DNA of 64,000 bases. Source: DATBLE01 sp963719325. GTDB lineage: Bacteria; Actinomycetota; Thermoleophilia; Gaiellales; Gaiellaceae. The notes under the pieces were generated by a model. That model ran no database searches, had not been told where the DNA came from, and was given only the letters and a program-made list of their open reading frames with translations. Made by a program: the position numbers and the translations under genes. Location of the stretch: assembly GCA_963719325.1 (NCBI GenBank), contig CAVRBW010000001.1, positions 1-64,000 of the forward strand, written 5' to 3'. Position 1 is the stretch's first letter. The number at the start of each line of letters is the position of its first letter. Below, piece by piece: positions 8,630 through 17,931 of this stretch.

Positions 8630-9838
8630 GTGAAGGCGCCGAAGATCCTGGCGGTCGCCTCGGCAGTCGATCTCGACTTCCGCTACGGCTGCACCCCCGC
8701 GTGGTGGCAGCTGTGGAAGGGCCTGCACGGTGCGGGTGTCGACCTGATCGTCACGCCCTACCGCGGGCGCCCGGTCGAATCGCCGTGGTGGCGTACTGCG
8801 CCGAACCCCTGCTACCGGGAAGGCGAGGCCTTCGCCCGCGCCCGCGACGCTCTCGCCCGCTTGCGAGGAGATCGCTATCTGCGCCGGGCGGAGCGCGACC
8901 CTGGCGACACCGATCGCCTCGTCCGGGAGGTGATCTGGCGGTGGGTGACGCCTCGCTGGCGCCGTCACCTCGTCGAGCTCCTCGAGCGCGAGCGCGACAT
9001 CGACGCGGTCGTCGTCTTCACCGTGCCGATGAGCCATCTACGCGGGATTCCGACGCTGCTGCGCGAGCGCTTCGACGTCCCGGTCGTCTACTACGACGGC
9101 GACGTGCCGATGAGCCTGCCGGAGTTCGGCGGCCACGACACGGGCTTCAACTACTACTTCGGCGCCGACCCGTCCGAGTACGACCTGGTGATCTCGAACT
9201 CGGAGGGCGGCCTGGAGCGGCTCCGGGAGCTGGGCGCGCAGCGCGCGGAGGCGATCTTCTGGGGTGCGGACCCGGAGCTGTTCCAGCCGTACCCGGTCGA
9301 GAAGGAGACGGACGTCTTCTTCTACGGGTTCGGAGACAAGTTCCGTCAGGAGTGGGTGGAGGTGATGGTCGGCGAGCCGAGCCGCCGGCTGGCGGACGTC
9401 GACTTCTCGCTCGGCGGCGAAGACTTCCGCGGCGACATCGGTCGCGCGCGTCTCGCCGGTCACGTCCCCTTCAACGTCTTCTCGAGGGCGATCTCGGCCG
9501 CCCGAATCAATCTGAACGTCACGCGCCGCGCCCATGCGTCCGTCTACGCGTCGTCGACCTCGCGGCCGTTCGAGCTGGCGATGTCCGGCGCGACGATCGT
9601 CTCGAACCCGCACGCCGGGATCGACCGTTGGTTCGAGCCCGGTCGCGAGCTGCTGGTGGTCGAGACCGCGGACGAGGCCACCGCCGCCTACGAGGAGCTG
9701 CTCGAGGACGCCGGCCGGGCAGAGGAGCTCGGGCGCGCCGCCCGGGAGCGGGCTCTCGACGAGCACACGTTCCTCCACCGCGCACGGCGGCTGCTCGACC
9801 TGTTGGGGCTGGCCGTTCCGGAGGCAGTCCGTGGTTGA
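8630..9838 (+). CDS. CgeB/GT1-like glycosyltransferase
   Basis: A 402-residue protein beginning at GTG. The middle (VPVVYYDGDVPMSLPEF, then DLVISNSEGGLERLRELG) and the C-terminal part (FSRAISAARINLNVTRRAH, RPFELAMSGATIVSNP) match the glycosyltransferase family seen in CgeB and related GT-B proteins, where the last segment is a Glyco_trans_1_2 domain. Its N-terminal 100 residues are rich in Trp and Arg and less standard. A probable glycan glycosyltransferase of unknown specificity. It overlaps the following GT2 gene by 8 bases. Confidence 0.75.
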   Translation: MKAPKILAVASAVDLDFRYGCTPAWWQLWKGLHGAGVDLIVTPYRGRPVESPWWRTAPNPCYREGEAFARARDALARLRGDRYLRRAERDPGDTDRLVREVIWRWVTPRWRRHLVELLERERDIDAVVVFTVPMSHLRGIPTLLRERFDVPVVYYDGDVPMSLPEFGGHDTGFNYYFGADPSEYDLVISNSEGGLERLRELGAQRAEAIFWGADPELFQPYPVEKETDVFFYGFGDKFRQEWVEVMVGEPSRRLADVDFSLGGEDFRGDIGRARLAGHVPFNVFSRAISAARINLNVTRRAHASVYASSTSRPFELAMSGATIVSNPHAGIDRWFEPGRELLVVETADEATAAYEELLEDAGRAEELGRAARERALDEHTFLHRARRLLDLLGLAVPEAVRG

Positions 9839-10739
9839 GCAGGTCGAGGTGGCTCCGATGTCGAGCGACGCCAGGCTCGTGGGCCTGAAGCGAATCGCGA
9901 TCGTCCCGGCCTTCAACGAGGCGGAGTGCATCGCGCGGGTAATCGACGAGATCCGCGCATTCGACGAGGAGCTCGAGATCGTCGTCGTGGACGACGGTTC
10001 CACCGACCGTACGGCCGCGGTCGCCGAGGAGCGCGGCGCACACGTCGTCCGGCTGCCGTTCAACCTCGGGATCGGCGGTGCGGTCCAGACCGGTTTCCGC
10101 TACGCGTTCGAGGAGGGGTTCCGCCTCGCCGTCCGGGTGGACGGGGACGGCCAGCACGATCCCGCGCAGCTCGGCCTCCTGCTCGAGCCGGTCCTCGCGG
10201 GCGAGGTCGACATCGCGGTCGGCTCCAGGTTTGCGGGGCGCGGGCTGGAAGCGTCGCCGGCGAAGCCGGCGTTGCCCGGCCGGAACACCGGGTCGCCTGC
10301 GGCGCCGCGCGGGCTGGAAGCGTCGCCGGCAAAGCCGGCGCCGCCCGGCCGGAACACCGGGTCGCCTGCGGCGCCCCCGGTCGGGTATCAGTCGTCCCGG
10401 CCGCGGCGGGCCGGGATCACGATCCTCGCGAAGGTGATCTCCCTGTTGGTCGGCCGCCGCGTGACCGATCCGACCTCGGGCTTCCAGGCGCTCAACCGCC
10501 ACGCGATCGCGCTGTTCGCCGCCGACTATCCGCACGACATCCCCGAGGTCGAGGCGGTGCTGTTGCTGCACAAGCACCGGCTGCGGATGACGGAGGTTCC
10601 CGTCGAGATGCGCGAGCGTGCCGGCGGCCGCTCCTCGATCGGCGCGTTCTTCGCGGTCTACTACATGGTCAAGGTGCTCCTCGCGCTCTTCGTCGGGCTG
10701 TTCCGGAAGAACGTCACCCCACTGGAGGACGCGAAATGA
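9831..10739 (+). CDS. GT2 glycosyltransferase (dolichol-phosphate-mannose-synthase-like) with in-frame repeat insertion
   Basis: A 302-residue GT-A enzyme: IVPAFNEAECI, VVVDDGSTDRT, the donor/metal motif DGDGQHDP and GSRFAG, then TDPTSGFQALNR. Such enzymes move a sugar from an NDP-sugar to a polyprenyl phosphate or act in glycan assembly. Between GSRFAG and VGYQSSRPRRAG it contains about 46 extra residues, two near-identical 23-residue units encoded by 10240-10377, absent from the family pattern as remembered. The insert keeps the frame and lies just before a helix, probably as a surface loop. Starts at GTG 9831; ATG at 9858 is an alternative. ATGA overlap with the next gene. Confidence 0.85.
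   Translation: MVEQVEVAPMSSDARLVGLKRIAIVPAFNEAECIARVIDEIRAFDEELEIVVVDDGSTDRTAAVAEERGAHVVRLPFNLGIGGAVQTGFRYAFEEGFRLAVRVDGDGQHDPAQLGLLLEPVLAGEVDIAVGSRFAGRGLEASPAKPALPGRNTGSPAAPRGLEASPAKPAPPGRNTGSPAAPPVGYQSSRPRRAGITILAKVISLLVGRRVTDPTSGFQALNRHAIALFAADYPHDIPEVEAVLLLHKHRLRMTEVPVEMRERAGGRSSIGAFFAVYYMVKVLLALFVGLFRKNVTPLEDAK
10240..10377 (+). repeat. Family P palindromic repeat, two tandem 69-bp units inside a GT2 gene
   Basis: Two 69-bp units (10240-10308 and 10309-10377) differ at only a few positions. Each contains a GC-rich hairpin core (CGCCGGC, three-base loop, GCCGGCG) followed by CCGGAACACCGGGTCGCCTGC. Sixty-nine is a multiple of three and no stop occurs in this phase, so the host gene stays open and gains RGLEASPAKPA-type repeats. 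A related unit lies inside the methyltransferase gene near 40258-40331, and a partial one near 33031-33062. Confidence 0.85.
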
Positions 10740-11092
10740 CCCCCCTCGTCGTCTCCATCGTCGCCGCGATCGCCTCCGTCGTGCTGCTGGTCGTCGTGCT
10801 GGAGCTGATTCGCAGCCGGAGGCTGCGCGAGCGCTACGCGCTGCTCTGGGTCGCGACCGGACTCGTCCTGCTGGTCCTGTCGGCCTGGCGCAGCGGCCTG
10901 AACACGATCGCCGGCTGGGTCGGTGTCACCGGCTATCCGCCGGCCGTGCTGTTCGCGGTGGCGACACTCTTCATCCTGCTCGTGCTGCTCGACTACTCGA
11001 CGGTGATCTCCAAGCTGAGCGACCAAAACATGGTGCTGGCGCAGCGCCTGGCCCTGCTCGAGGCGCGGCTGCGCGAGCGCGAACCCTCCTAG
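10736..11092 (+). CDS. DUF2304 small membrane protein
   Basis: A 118-residue protein with three hydrophobic segments (about residues 3-22, 36-52 and 66-85), a basic loop RSRRLRERYALLW between the first two, and a charged C-terminal helix. This is the layout of DUF2304 proteins, which are commonly encoded next to GT2 enzymes of the polyprenyl-phosphate type. ATGA overlap with the preceding GT2 suggests co-translation. It may help anchor or regulate that enzyme; no catalytic motif is visible. Confidence 0.8.
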   Translation: MTPLVVSIVAAIASVVLLVVVLELIRSRRLRERYALLWVATGLVLLVLSAWRSGLNTIAGWVGVTGYPPAVLFAVATLFILLVLLDYSTVISKLSDQNMVLAQRLALLEARLREREPS

Positions 11093-11094
11093 CT

Positions 11095-12828
11095 CTAGCC
11101 GACCGTCACCGGCTCGCTGACGAGCAGCAGGTCGCCGCCGTCGGTGTCGTTCCGCCAGTTGGAGGCGAGCGCGACGCGATAGGTCCAGCGGCCCGGGGGC
11201 GGGCGGTCGACGTAGCTCGTTCCTTCGACCGAGGCGATTCGCGGCATGAACAGGTGGCAGTCCTGCGCCGCATGGGCCGGCTTCGCGCGCGGCAGGAGAT
11301 GCCTTCGCTGACGGTCCGCTTCTCGGGATTCGTCGGGTCCGGATATGCGGGGCGTCGAGCGCAGCACTGCGTAGAAGACGTCGACGCTGCCGCTGTAGGG
11401 CGTCGTCCAGCTCAGGAGCTGCACCCGCCCACCCGACCTGTCCGGAAAGGTGCAAGCCACCGCCGACGGGGATGCTCGTGTGCTCGGCGTCGTTCTTCAC
11501 CGTCGTCGGCCCGACCTGGACCCGCGTGGCGGCCAGGACGATCACCGGGCACGAGGACGAACAGCACCGCCGCGGCGGCGATCAGGCGACCGAGCCGTCC
11601 GCGGCGAGCCGGCGGTCGCGGCGGGGAAGCGTGTGGCGATCGCCTCGCCGAGCCTCGGCACGAGCAGCGGCACCGCGGCCAGCAGGAAGAGGAATGCAGG
11701 AAAGCTCGGCATCATCAGCCGGAAGAAGCTCGCGTCCTCGACTCGCGCCTGGTCGGACGTTCCCTTCACGACGAGGAACCCTGCGAGCCAGACGGCGATC
11801 AGCGCCGCCTTCGGCCACGAGCGGCGGCCGATCGCGAGCACTCCCGCGATCAGCACCCACTGAAGCGGCCGGATCGCCCAGAAGAACTCGCGCAGCTCGT
11901 CGCGGTTCTCGCGCAGGTGGTTCCAGTCGATGTTCACGTACCGCCCCAGCGCGGCCATCGTCCCGCCCGGAAGCGGCAGCCCGAGCGCGGCCAGATCGCT
12001 TCCCCCCGACGCGAACAGCGGCTGCGTGCCGAGTCCGCGCTGCTTCCAGAGCACGACCAGCAGCAGCCCCGGCGCGAGTGCCGCGCCGAAGGCAGTCAGC
12101 TGGCGCCAACGGCGCGCCAGCAGGAAGGCGACCCCGGCGGCCGGGAAGAAGATCACGTTCGACGGCTTCACGCCGAAGGCGAAGCCCAGGACGAGACCGG
12201 CGAGCAGCGGCTCGCGCCAGTCGCGCGTGTCGAGCGCACGGAAGATCAGGTACGCAGCGACAAGCAGCAGCACCATCGAGGGGAAGTCGGCAAGCGGGGT
12301 GAACCCGAGCGTCTGCGGCAGGGTCTGCTCGACGTACTTGCCGTGGTAGCGCTGGACGAAGAGCGGGATCGCCAGGTAGGGCAGCGCGATCCAGAGCGCC
12401 GCCGTCCAGTAGCCGAGCAGCCGGCCGCCGATCCGGGTGGCGATCCCGTAGACGGCGAGGAGCGCCACCGGCAGCAGCACGAGGCCGTCGAGCAGGATCA
12501 CGCCGGGAAGCCCGGAGAGCACGTTGCTGCCCGCCGGCCCGGCGATCGGGGAGAGCACGTACGACCAGCCCCAGCCGACCTCCGCCGTCGGCAGCGTCCA
12601 GTGGGACATCATCCAGCCGGTGGTGTAGTAGTAGGTCTGGTCGCCGCCCTGGTAGTAGAGCCACGAGTTGTGGCGGACGGTCAGGGCGAGCGCGAGCAGG
12701 CAGACCCACTGGACGACGATCAGCGGCCCGAGGACGATCCACGGCTCGCGGCCGAACGGCCCGAGCCAGGCCGGCAGGGTGACTTTGGCGAGACGCGACC
12801 CGCGCCTCAGCCGTTCAACGAGCGGCAT
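11095..12828 (-). CDS. Multi-pass membrane protein, GT-C-like (frameshifted)
   Basis: Starting at ATG 12828, the protein has a short cytoplasmic lead, a first membrane segment (WIVLGPLIVVQWVCLLALAL), a periplasmic GGDQTYYYTTGWM loop like the acidic loop 1 of GT-C enzymes, and eight or more further membrane segments to about residue 420. An outer-face C-terminal domain should follow, but the reading frame changes several times: near 11575-11620, near 11548 (an extra G), and again between about 11200 and 11440. It ends with DLLLVSEPVTVG at 11095. GT-C proteins transfer sugars from polyprenyl-phosphate donors outside the membrane. The breaks are more likely consensus errors than decay, because each frame carries coherent protein. 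Confidence 0.65.
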
Positions 12829-13738
12829 GGACGGGCGACTGCGCCCGATACCACGCGATCGTCCGCTCCAGACCTTCGCGAAGCGGACGTCTTCGCTTCG
12901 AAGCCGAACAGCTCCTTCGCGCGCGAGGCGTCGAGGCTGCGGCGGGGCTGGCCGTTCGGCATCGAGGTGTCCCAGACGATCTCTCCGCCGAAGCCGCTGA
13001 GCTCGGCGATCAGCTCGGCGAGCTCGCGGATCGCGATCTCCTTCCCGGTTCCGATGTTGACCGGCGCATCGCCGTCGTAGCGCTCCGCCGCGAGCACGAA
13101 CGCCTCGGCGCAGTCCTCGACGAACAGGAACTCGCGGGTCGGCGTTCCGTCGCCCCAGAGGACGATCTCCTCCGGGTGACTCGTGCATCTTCCTGATCAG
13201 ATCCGCGATCACGTGGGCGTTCGTGGGATGGAAGTTGTCGCGCGGGCCGTAGAGGTTCGCCGGAAGCAGGAAGACGGCGTTCGTGCCGTACTGCTCGCGG
13301 TAGGCCTGCGCGCCCACGAGGATCGCCTTCTTCGCCACGCCGTAGGGGGCGTTGGTCTCCTCCGGATACCCGTCCCAGAAGTCCTCCTCGCGGAACGGAA
13401 CGGGTGCGTACTTCGGGTAGCCGCACACGGTTCCCGCGATCACCAGCTTGCCCACGCCGTTCAGGCGGCCCTGCTCGAGCACGTTCACGCCCATCTGCAG
13501 GTTGGCGTACCAGTACCGGCCCGGGATTCGCCCGGTTCGCCCCGATCCCGCCCACCTCCGCGGCGAGGTGGTAGACGAGCTCGGGCTGCGCGACCTCGAA
13601 CAGTCGCGCCGCCTCCTGCTCGTGTGTCAGGTCGTAGTCGGCGCGCCGGGCGACGAAGACCTCGTGACCATCCTGCTCGAGGCGCCCGACCAGGTGCGAT
13701 CCGAGGAAGCCGCCGCCGCCGGTGACCAGGATCTTCAC
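12815..13738 (-). CDS. fcl: GDP-L-fucose synthase-like NAD(P)-dependent epimerase/reductase (frameshifted)
   Basis: The protein is readable across four frame segments. The N-terminus KILVTGGGGFLGSHLVG (GTG start, GTGA overlap with the upstream dehydratase) has the GxxGxxG nucleotide motif. Then come NVLEQGRLNGVGKLVIAGT and YGVAKKAILVGAQAYREQYG with the YxxxK catalytic pair, then VNIGTGKEIAIRELAELI, then LREGLERTIAWYRAQ at the end. Single extra bases near 13520, 13174 and 12885 restore one frame of about 308 residues, the normal length. It converts GDP-4-keto-6-deoxymannose to GDP-L-fucose or makes a related sugar. The 3' end overlaps the membrane-protein gene by 14 bases. Confidence 0.75.
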
Positions 13739-14880
13739 GCCGGGCTCTTCGCGGGTTGGAGCCAGTCGACGCGGCCGATCCAGCGCTCGCGGTTCTCTGC
13801 GTACCAGCGGATCGTGTGCAGCACGCCCTCTTCCCAGCTCATCTTCGGCTCCCACCCGGTCTCGCGGTTCAGCTTCTCGTAGCCGACCCGGAGCGCGATC
13901 ACCTCGCTGGCGCCCGGCCGGTAGCGCGCCGGAGTCGAGACCACGTGCCGACCGGCCGGCCAGAAGCCGTTCTCCTCGCCGACGCGGATGATCAGATCGG
14001 ACCAGTCGGCCATCGAGATGTTCTTGCCCTGGCCGTACACGTAGACGTCTCCGGGAATCCCGTGCGCGGCGACGGTCAGATGACCGCGGACGCCGTCGGT
14101 GCAGAAGCAGAAGTCGCGCAGCGGCTCGAGCTGGCCGAGCTCGACCTCCTCCCGCTCGAGAGCCTGCGTGATGATCGTGCCGGTGACGTAGCGAGGGTTC
14201 TGGCGCGGGCCGTAGTTGTTGAACATCCTCGTGACGACCCCGGGCACGCCGAATGCGTCGTGGTAGTTCATCGTCAGGAAGTCGGCGGCGACCTTCGAGG
14301 TGGCGTAGATCGACTTCGGGTTGATCGGCGAGCGCTCGTGCAGGATCAGGCCGCCCGCGTCGTCGAAGTCGTGATGGTGCGACACCGCCTCCCGGACGTT
14401 GCCGTACTCCTCCGACGTCCCCGCCGTGTCGAACTTCTCGAGCTCGAGGCCCTGGTCGACGATCGACTGGAGCAGGTTGAGCGTCCCGAGCGTGTTCGCC
14501 ATCACGGTCTCGTACGGCCGATGCCACGACTCGCCGACGTGCGCCTGCGCGCCCAGGTGGAACACGTACGGGCGGTCGGGGGCCTGGAGGAGCTCGCGCA
14601 GCAGGTAGTCGACCGAGGTCTTGTCCGTCAGATCGGCGAAGTGGACCTTCAGCTGCCGGCGTAGGTGCCAGATGTTGTTCAACGCGCCGCTGGAGGTCGC
14701 GCGCACGAAGGCATGGACGTTCGCCCCCAGGTGGCAGAGCGCGTCCGTCAGGTGCGAGCCCATGAAGCCGTCCGCGCCGGTGACCAGCACCGTGCGGCCG
14801 CCGTAGACGTCCGCGAAGTCCTGCGTGAGGTCGGCGAGCGCCTGCTCCGTCCAGCCGAGATCGGGCGAGCTCGTAGCCAT
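13735..14880 (-). CDS. NAD-dependent sugar-nucleotide 4,6-dehydratase (SDR family)
   Basis: A 381-residue extended SDR: VLVTGADGFMGSHL at about 28-41 (GxxGxxG), FHLGAQAHVGES, GTSEEYGN and the catalytic Tyr/Lys in SIYATSKVAADF. MFNNYGPRQNPRYVTG is typical of dTDP-glucose and GDP-mannose 4,6-dehydratases. It should make an NDP-4-keto-6-deoxyhexose for the adjacent reductase at 12815, with which it shares a GTGA overlap. The ATG at 14880 was chosen because the longer open frame upstream is antisense to a methyltransferase gene. Specificity (GDP or dTDP) cannot be settled here. Confidence 0.88.
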   Translation of the reverse strand: MATSSPDLGWTEQALADLTQDFADVYGGRTVLVTGADGFMGSHLTDALCHLGANVHAFVRATSSGALNNIWHLRRQLKVHFADLTDKTSVDYLLRELLQAPDRPYVFHLGAQAHVGESWHRPYETVMANTLGTLNLLQSIVDQGLELEKFDTAGTSEEYGNVREAVSHHHDFDDAGGLILHERSPINPKSIYATSKVAADFLTMNYHDAFGVPGVVTRMFNNYGPRQNPRYVTGTIITQALEREEVELGQLEPLRDFCFCTDGVRGHLTVAAHGIPGDVYVYGQGKNISMADWSDLIIRVGEENGFWPAGRHVVSTPARYRPGASEVIALRVGYEKLNRETGWEPKMSWEEGVLHTIRWYAENRERWIGRVDWLQPAKSPA

Positions 14881-15608
14881 CAGCGCCCTGAAGGGTAGCC
14901 CGCGCCGCCGGAACGAACCAGGAGCGGCCTGGCGAGTGCGACCACTCGTAGGCCGAGACGCGTGCTCAACGCTCGCTGCCGGACGGCGGCGAGCGCCCGT
15001 CGTCGCGGAGGCAGGTAGCGGAAGCTCGTCCGCCCGCCGATCCGCTCGCCCTTCCACTCCGGTTCGGGCATCTCTTCGGCGAGCTTGCGCGCGACCGCGG
15101 TGCGGAAGCTCGCCGGCTCCTCGAGCGTCCAGGCCGTCGAGCCGCGCAGATGGTCGACGACGGCCGCGACGGGCGGCATGTAGGCGTCGTCCAGCAGCAT
15201 CAGCCCGCCGACCTTCACGTGGGGAGCGAGGAACCACCAGTCGAGGGTGGGGTAGGGGAAGGCGTGTGCCCCGTCGACGAGGACGAGGTCGAGCTGCCGC
15301 GGCTCCCAGGTGCGCAGCACGTCCGCCGACGAGCCGATCCGGAAGCGCAGGTGCTCGGTCGAGATCCCGCGCCGCTCGCACTCGGCCGTGATTCGCTCGG
15401 CCTCCTCGGCCGACGGCGTCACCGCCTCGTGCTCGGCGCCTCGCGCGGTGAAGACGATCGTGCTCGCGCCGGCCCCGGTCTCCAGCGTCGCCATTCCCGG
15501 TTGCACGGTCCGCTCGATGAACGCGAGCGCCTCCCACGCGAGGCCCCAGAACTCCGCCTCTCCGTGGAGGGCGGGCGGTGTCGCCCGCAGCTCATGGGTC
15601 AACGACAC
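14880..15608 (-). CDS. Class I SAM-dependent methyltransferase (Methyltransf_24 type)
   Basis: A 242-residue protein with motif I TLETGAGASTIVFTA, then RIGSSADVL, LDLVLVDGAHAFPYP and a metal-binding-like LLDDAYMPP segment. This matches Methyltransf_24/CmcI-like enzymes common in glycan loci. The acceptor is unknown. The stop overlaps the ATG of the downstream dehydratase (TGATG), so the operon reads methyltransferase, dehydratase, reductase, membrane protein. It is divergent from the GDP-mannose dehydratase at 15632, and the 23 bases between the starts must carry both start signals. Confidence 0.82.
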   Translation of the reverse strand: MSLTHELRATPPALHGEAEFWGLAWEALAFIERTVQPGMATLETGAGASTIVFTARGAEHEAVTPSAEEAERITAECERRGISTEHLRFRIGSSADVLRTWEPRQLDLVLVDGAHAFPYPTLDWWFLAPHVKVGGLMLLDDAYMPPVAAVVDHLRGSTAWTLEEPASFRTAVARKLAEEMPEPEWKGERIGGRTSFRYLPPRRRALAAVRQRALSTRLGLRVVALARPLLVRSGGAGYPSGR

Positions 15609-15631
15609 GCGCGGAAGCTATCGTCTCCGCG

Positions 15632-16621
15632 ATGCCCGCGCGCCGTGCGCTGATCACCGGGATCGGCGGCCAGGACGGATCGCTCCTCGCCGAGCTGCTG
15701 ATCGAACACGGATACGAGGTCTTCGGCGTCGTCCGGCGAGCCACGTCCGAGCACTTCGACAACCTCGAAGGGATCCGCGACCGGGTCGAGCTCGTCCAGG
15801 CCGACCTGCTCGACGAGCTCTCGCTGGTGGACGCGCTGAAGACGTGCCGTCCCGACGAGGTCTACAACCTGGCCTCGCCCTCGTTCGTGCCGATGTCGTG
15901 GAAGCAGCCGGTCCTGACCGCCGAGTTCGCGGCCGTCGGGGTGACTGCGCTGCTCGAGTCGATCCGGCTCGTCGACCCGGAGATCCGGTTCTACCAGGCC
16001 TCGTCGAGCGAGATCTTCGGTGAGCCGCGCGAGGTGCCGCAGACGGAGGAGACGGCGCTCGCGCCCGTGACTCCGTACGGCGTCGCCAAGGCGTACGGCC
16101 ACCTGATCGTGCGGAGCTACCGGAAGCGCTACGGGCTCTACGCCTGCTCGGGGATCCTCTACAACCACGAGTCCCCGCGGCGACCGCTCGATTTCGTCAC
16201 CCGCAAGGTCGCGCACGCGGCCGCGGCGATCAGTCTCGGGCTCGGCGGCGAGCTCTGGCTCGGCAACCTCGACGCACGCCGCGATTGGGGCTTCGCAGGG
16301 GACTACGTCGGCGCGATGGCGTTGATGCTCCGCCAGGACGAGGCGGACGACTACGTGATCGCGAGCGGAGTCGCGCACAGCGTCCGAGAGCTGGTCGAGC
16401 TCGCGTTCGAACGTGTCGGCCTCGACTGGCAGGCGTACGTGCACATCGACGAGTCGCTCGTCCGCGGCTCCGCCGAGCTCTACGACCTGGTCGGCGACGC
16501 GTCGAAGGCTCGAGAGCGCCTCGGGTGGGCCCCGACGCTCGATTTCGCCGGGCTCGTCCGCCTGCTCGTCGACGCCGACCTGGAACGCCTCAAGCGCGAG
16601 CAGGTCGAGATCCGAGCGTGA
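15632..16621 (+). CDS. gmd: GDP-mannose 4,6-dehydratase
   Basis: A 329-residue SDR with the hallmark ALITGIGGQDGSLLAELLIE N-terminus, FYQASSSEIFG, TPYGVAKAYGH (catalytic Tyr and Lys) and NHESPRR. It converts GDP-mannose to GDP-4-keto-6-deoxymannose, the precursor of GDP-fucose, GDP-rhamnose and GDP-perosamine. A longer open frame starts at 15578 but would overlap the divergent methyltransferase; ATG 15632 places the nucleotide motif at the usual distance from the start. A second SDR dehydratase and a fucose-synthase-like reductase lie on the other strand nearby. Confidence 0.92.
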   Translation: MPARRALITGIGGQDGSLLAELLIEHGYEVFGVVRRATSEHFDNLEGIRDRVELVQADLLDELSLVDALKTCRPDEVYNLASPSFVPMSWKQPVLTAEFAAVGVTALLESIRLVDPEIRFYQASSSEIFGEPREVPQTEETALAPVTPYGVAKAYGHLIVRSYRKRYGLYACSGILYNHESPRRPLDFVTRKVAHAAAAISLGLGGELWLGNLDARRDWGFAGDYVGAMALMLRQDEADDYVIASGVAHSVRELVELAFERVGLDWQAYVHIDESLVRGSAELYDLVGDASKARERLGWAPTLDFAGLVRLLVDADLERLKREQVEIRA

Positions 16622-16735
16622 GGCGGCCGCTGAAGACGTTCTGGCTCGAGCCCCTCGAGCCCCACGTACGGGGCTAGTCGCTCTCGGGACGGAGCTCTCA
16701 CGCCTGGCCGCTCCGCGCGCTCGTGGCGTTTGCCA

Positions 16736-16754
16736 CCCAGTGTCTGACACTGGG
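16736..16754. terminator. Short perfect hairpin followed by a T6 tract in the convergent gap
   Basis: In the 190-bp gap between the convergent gmd and glycosyltransferase genes, CCCAGTGTC and GACACTGGG form a 9-bp stem with a single-base centre. A T6 run lies at 16773-16778, but 18 bases past the stem, so this is not a textbook intrinsic terminator. A further GGCC-TTC-GGCC hairpin lies at about 16799-16809. The position between converging genes is right for termination; the assignment is tentative. Confidence 0.35.
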
Positions 16755-16811
16755 TCTGCGTCGAGAGTGCGATTTTTTGTCCACAGGCCAGAGCTCTTGG
16801 CCTTCGGCCTG

Positions 16812-17867
16812 TCACCGACTGAGCGCTCGATAGACGTCGTCGTGCAGGCGGGCGCACTCGTCCCAGGTGTAGCGCGCCGCTTGCTCGACCCCGCCGGCAG
16901 GCGGCTGTGTCAGCACCTGGTCGATTCCGCGGGCGATGTCCTCGATCGCCTCCGGATCGAAGTACACGGCGGCCTCCCCGCACACCTCGGGCAGCGAGGC
17001 CACGCGCGAGCAGGCGACCGGGCAGCCGCAGGCCATCGCCTCGATGCAGGGCATCCCGAAGCCCTCGTACAGGCTCGGGTAGACGAGCGCAGCCGCCGAG
17101 CGGTACAGCTCGACCAGGCCGTCGGGCGAGACGTGCCCGCGCGACTCGACCCCCTCCGGCAGCGACTGCTCGTCGTGACCTGCGCCGGTCAGGACGAGCC
17201 GCAACTCCGGCCGGTCGCGCCGGACGAGAGCGAACGCCTCGAACAGCCGCTGGTGGTTCTTGTGCGGCCAGCGGTTCGCGGGATAGAGGAGCAAGGGCTC
17301 GCGCCGGCGAGCGTCAGGTGTGAACCGCTCGTGGTCGACTGCGAGATGGATCGTGCGCACGCGCTCGGGCGCAAGGCCCAGCCGCTCGATCAGGGCCTGG
17401 CGCGCGTGGTCGCTGATCGTGATCACGATCCGGCTCTTCCGGACCGTCCACCCGTACACGAGCCGCCGGTAGGCGAGCTCCGCTCGGGAGAAGAACTGCG
17501 GGAAGACCTCGTGCTGGACGTCGAGCACTGTCGTCGCCGCCGGCGGCGAGTCGACCGGGGGAAGCATCACGCTGAGGGGGAAATGGATCGCGTCGAGCTC
17601 TCCGAGGCGAAGCGCACGGCGGACCCGCCCGGGGGCGACGGCCGCCAGCGACATCGCCGTCAGGCGTCCCGGAGTCGTGCGGCTCGAGCGGTACTCGTGG
17701 ACGACCGTGCTCGGGAGTCCGCCGGCTGCGTCGCGGGCGATCGCCGGGACGAACGCGTGGTACTCGAGCCCGCCGACCCGCGCGAGGGCCCGCGTCAGCT
17801 CGCGCGCGTACGTCTCGGATCCCCCGACCAGCCCCGGAACCAGCGTCAACATGGAGATCCCGATCAC
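16812..17867 (-). CDS. GT4-type glycosyltransferase
   Basis: A 351-residue GT-B enzyme. The N-terminus has LVPGLVGGSETYARELTRAL, the middle TVLDVQHEVFPQFFS and ITISDHARQALIERLG, and the donor domain LLLYPANRWPHKNHQRLFEA and SLYEGFGMPCIEAMACGCPV (EX7E). This resembles mannosyl- and rhamnosyltransferases that act on lipid-linked glycans; the exact sugar is unknown. It begins 64 bases from the divergent methyltransferase at 17932, and that gap contains an imperfect GGGAACCCTGGGTTCCC hairpin at about 17886. Confidence 0.88.
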   Translation of the reverse strand: MIGISMLTLVPGLVGGSETYARELTRALARVGGLEYHAFVPAIARDAAGGLPSTVVHEYRSSRTTPGRLTAMSLAAVAPGRVRRALRLGELDAIHFPLSVMLPPVDSPPAATTVLDVQHEVFPQFFSRAELAYRRLVYGWTVRKSRIVITISDHARQALIERLGLAPERVRTIHLAVDHERFTPDARRREPLLLYPANRWPHKNHQRLFEAFALVRRDRPELRLVLTGAGHDEQSLPEGVESRGHVSPDGLVELYRSAAALVYPSLYEGFGMPCIEAMACGCPVACSRVASLPEVCGEAAVYFDPEAIEDIARGIDQVLTQPPAGGVEQAARYTWDECARLHDDVYRALSR

Positions 17868-17931
17868 CCGCCGAGGTTATCGCCCAGGGAACCCTGGGTT
17901 CCCCCGCGGGAAGCCGGGCTAGAATGGGCCG

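Noticed and set aside
16773..16778. T6 tract as a strong intrinsic terminator
   Set aside because: It is 18 bases past the nearest stable stem, so only a tentative terminator was annotated.
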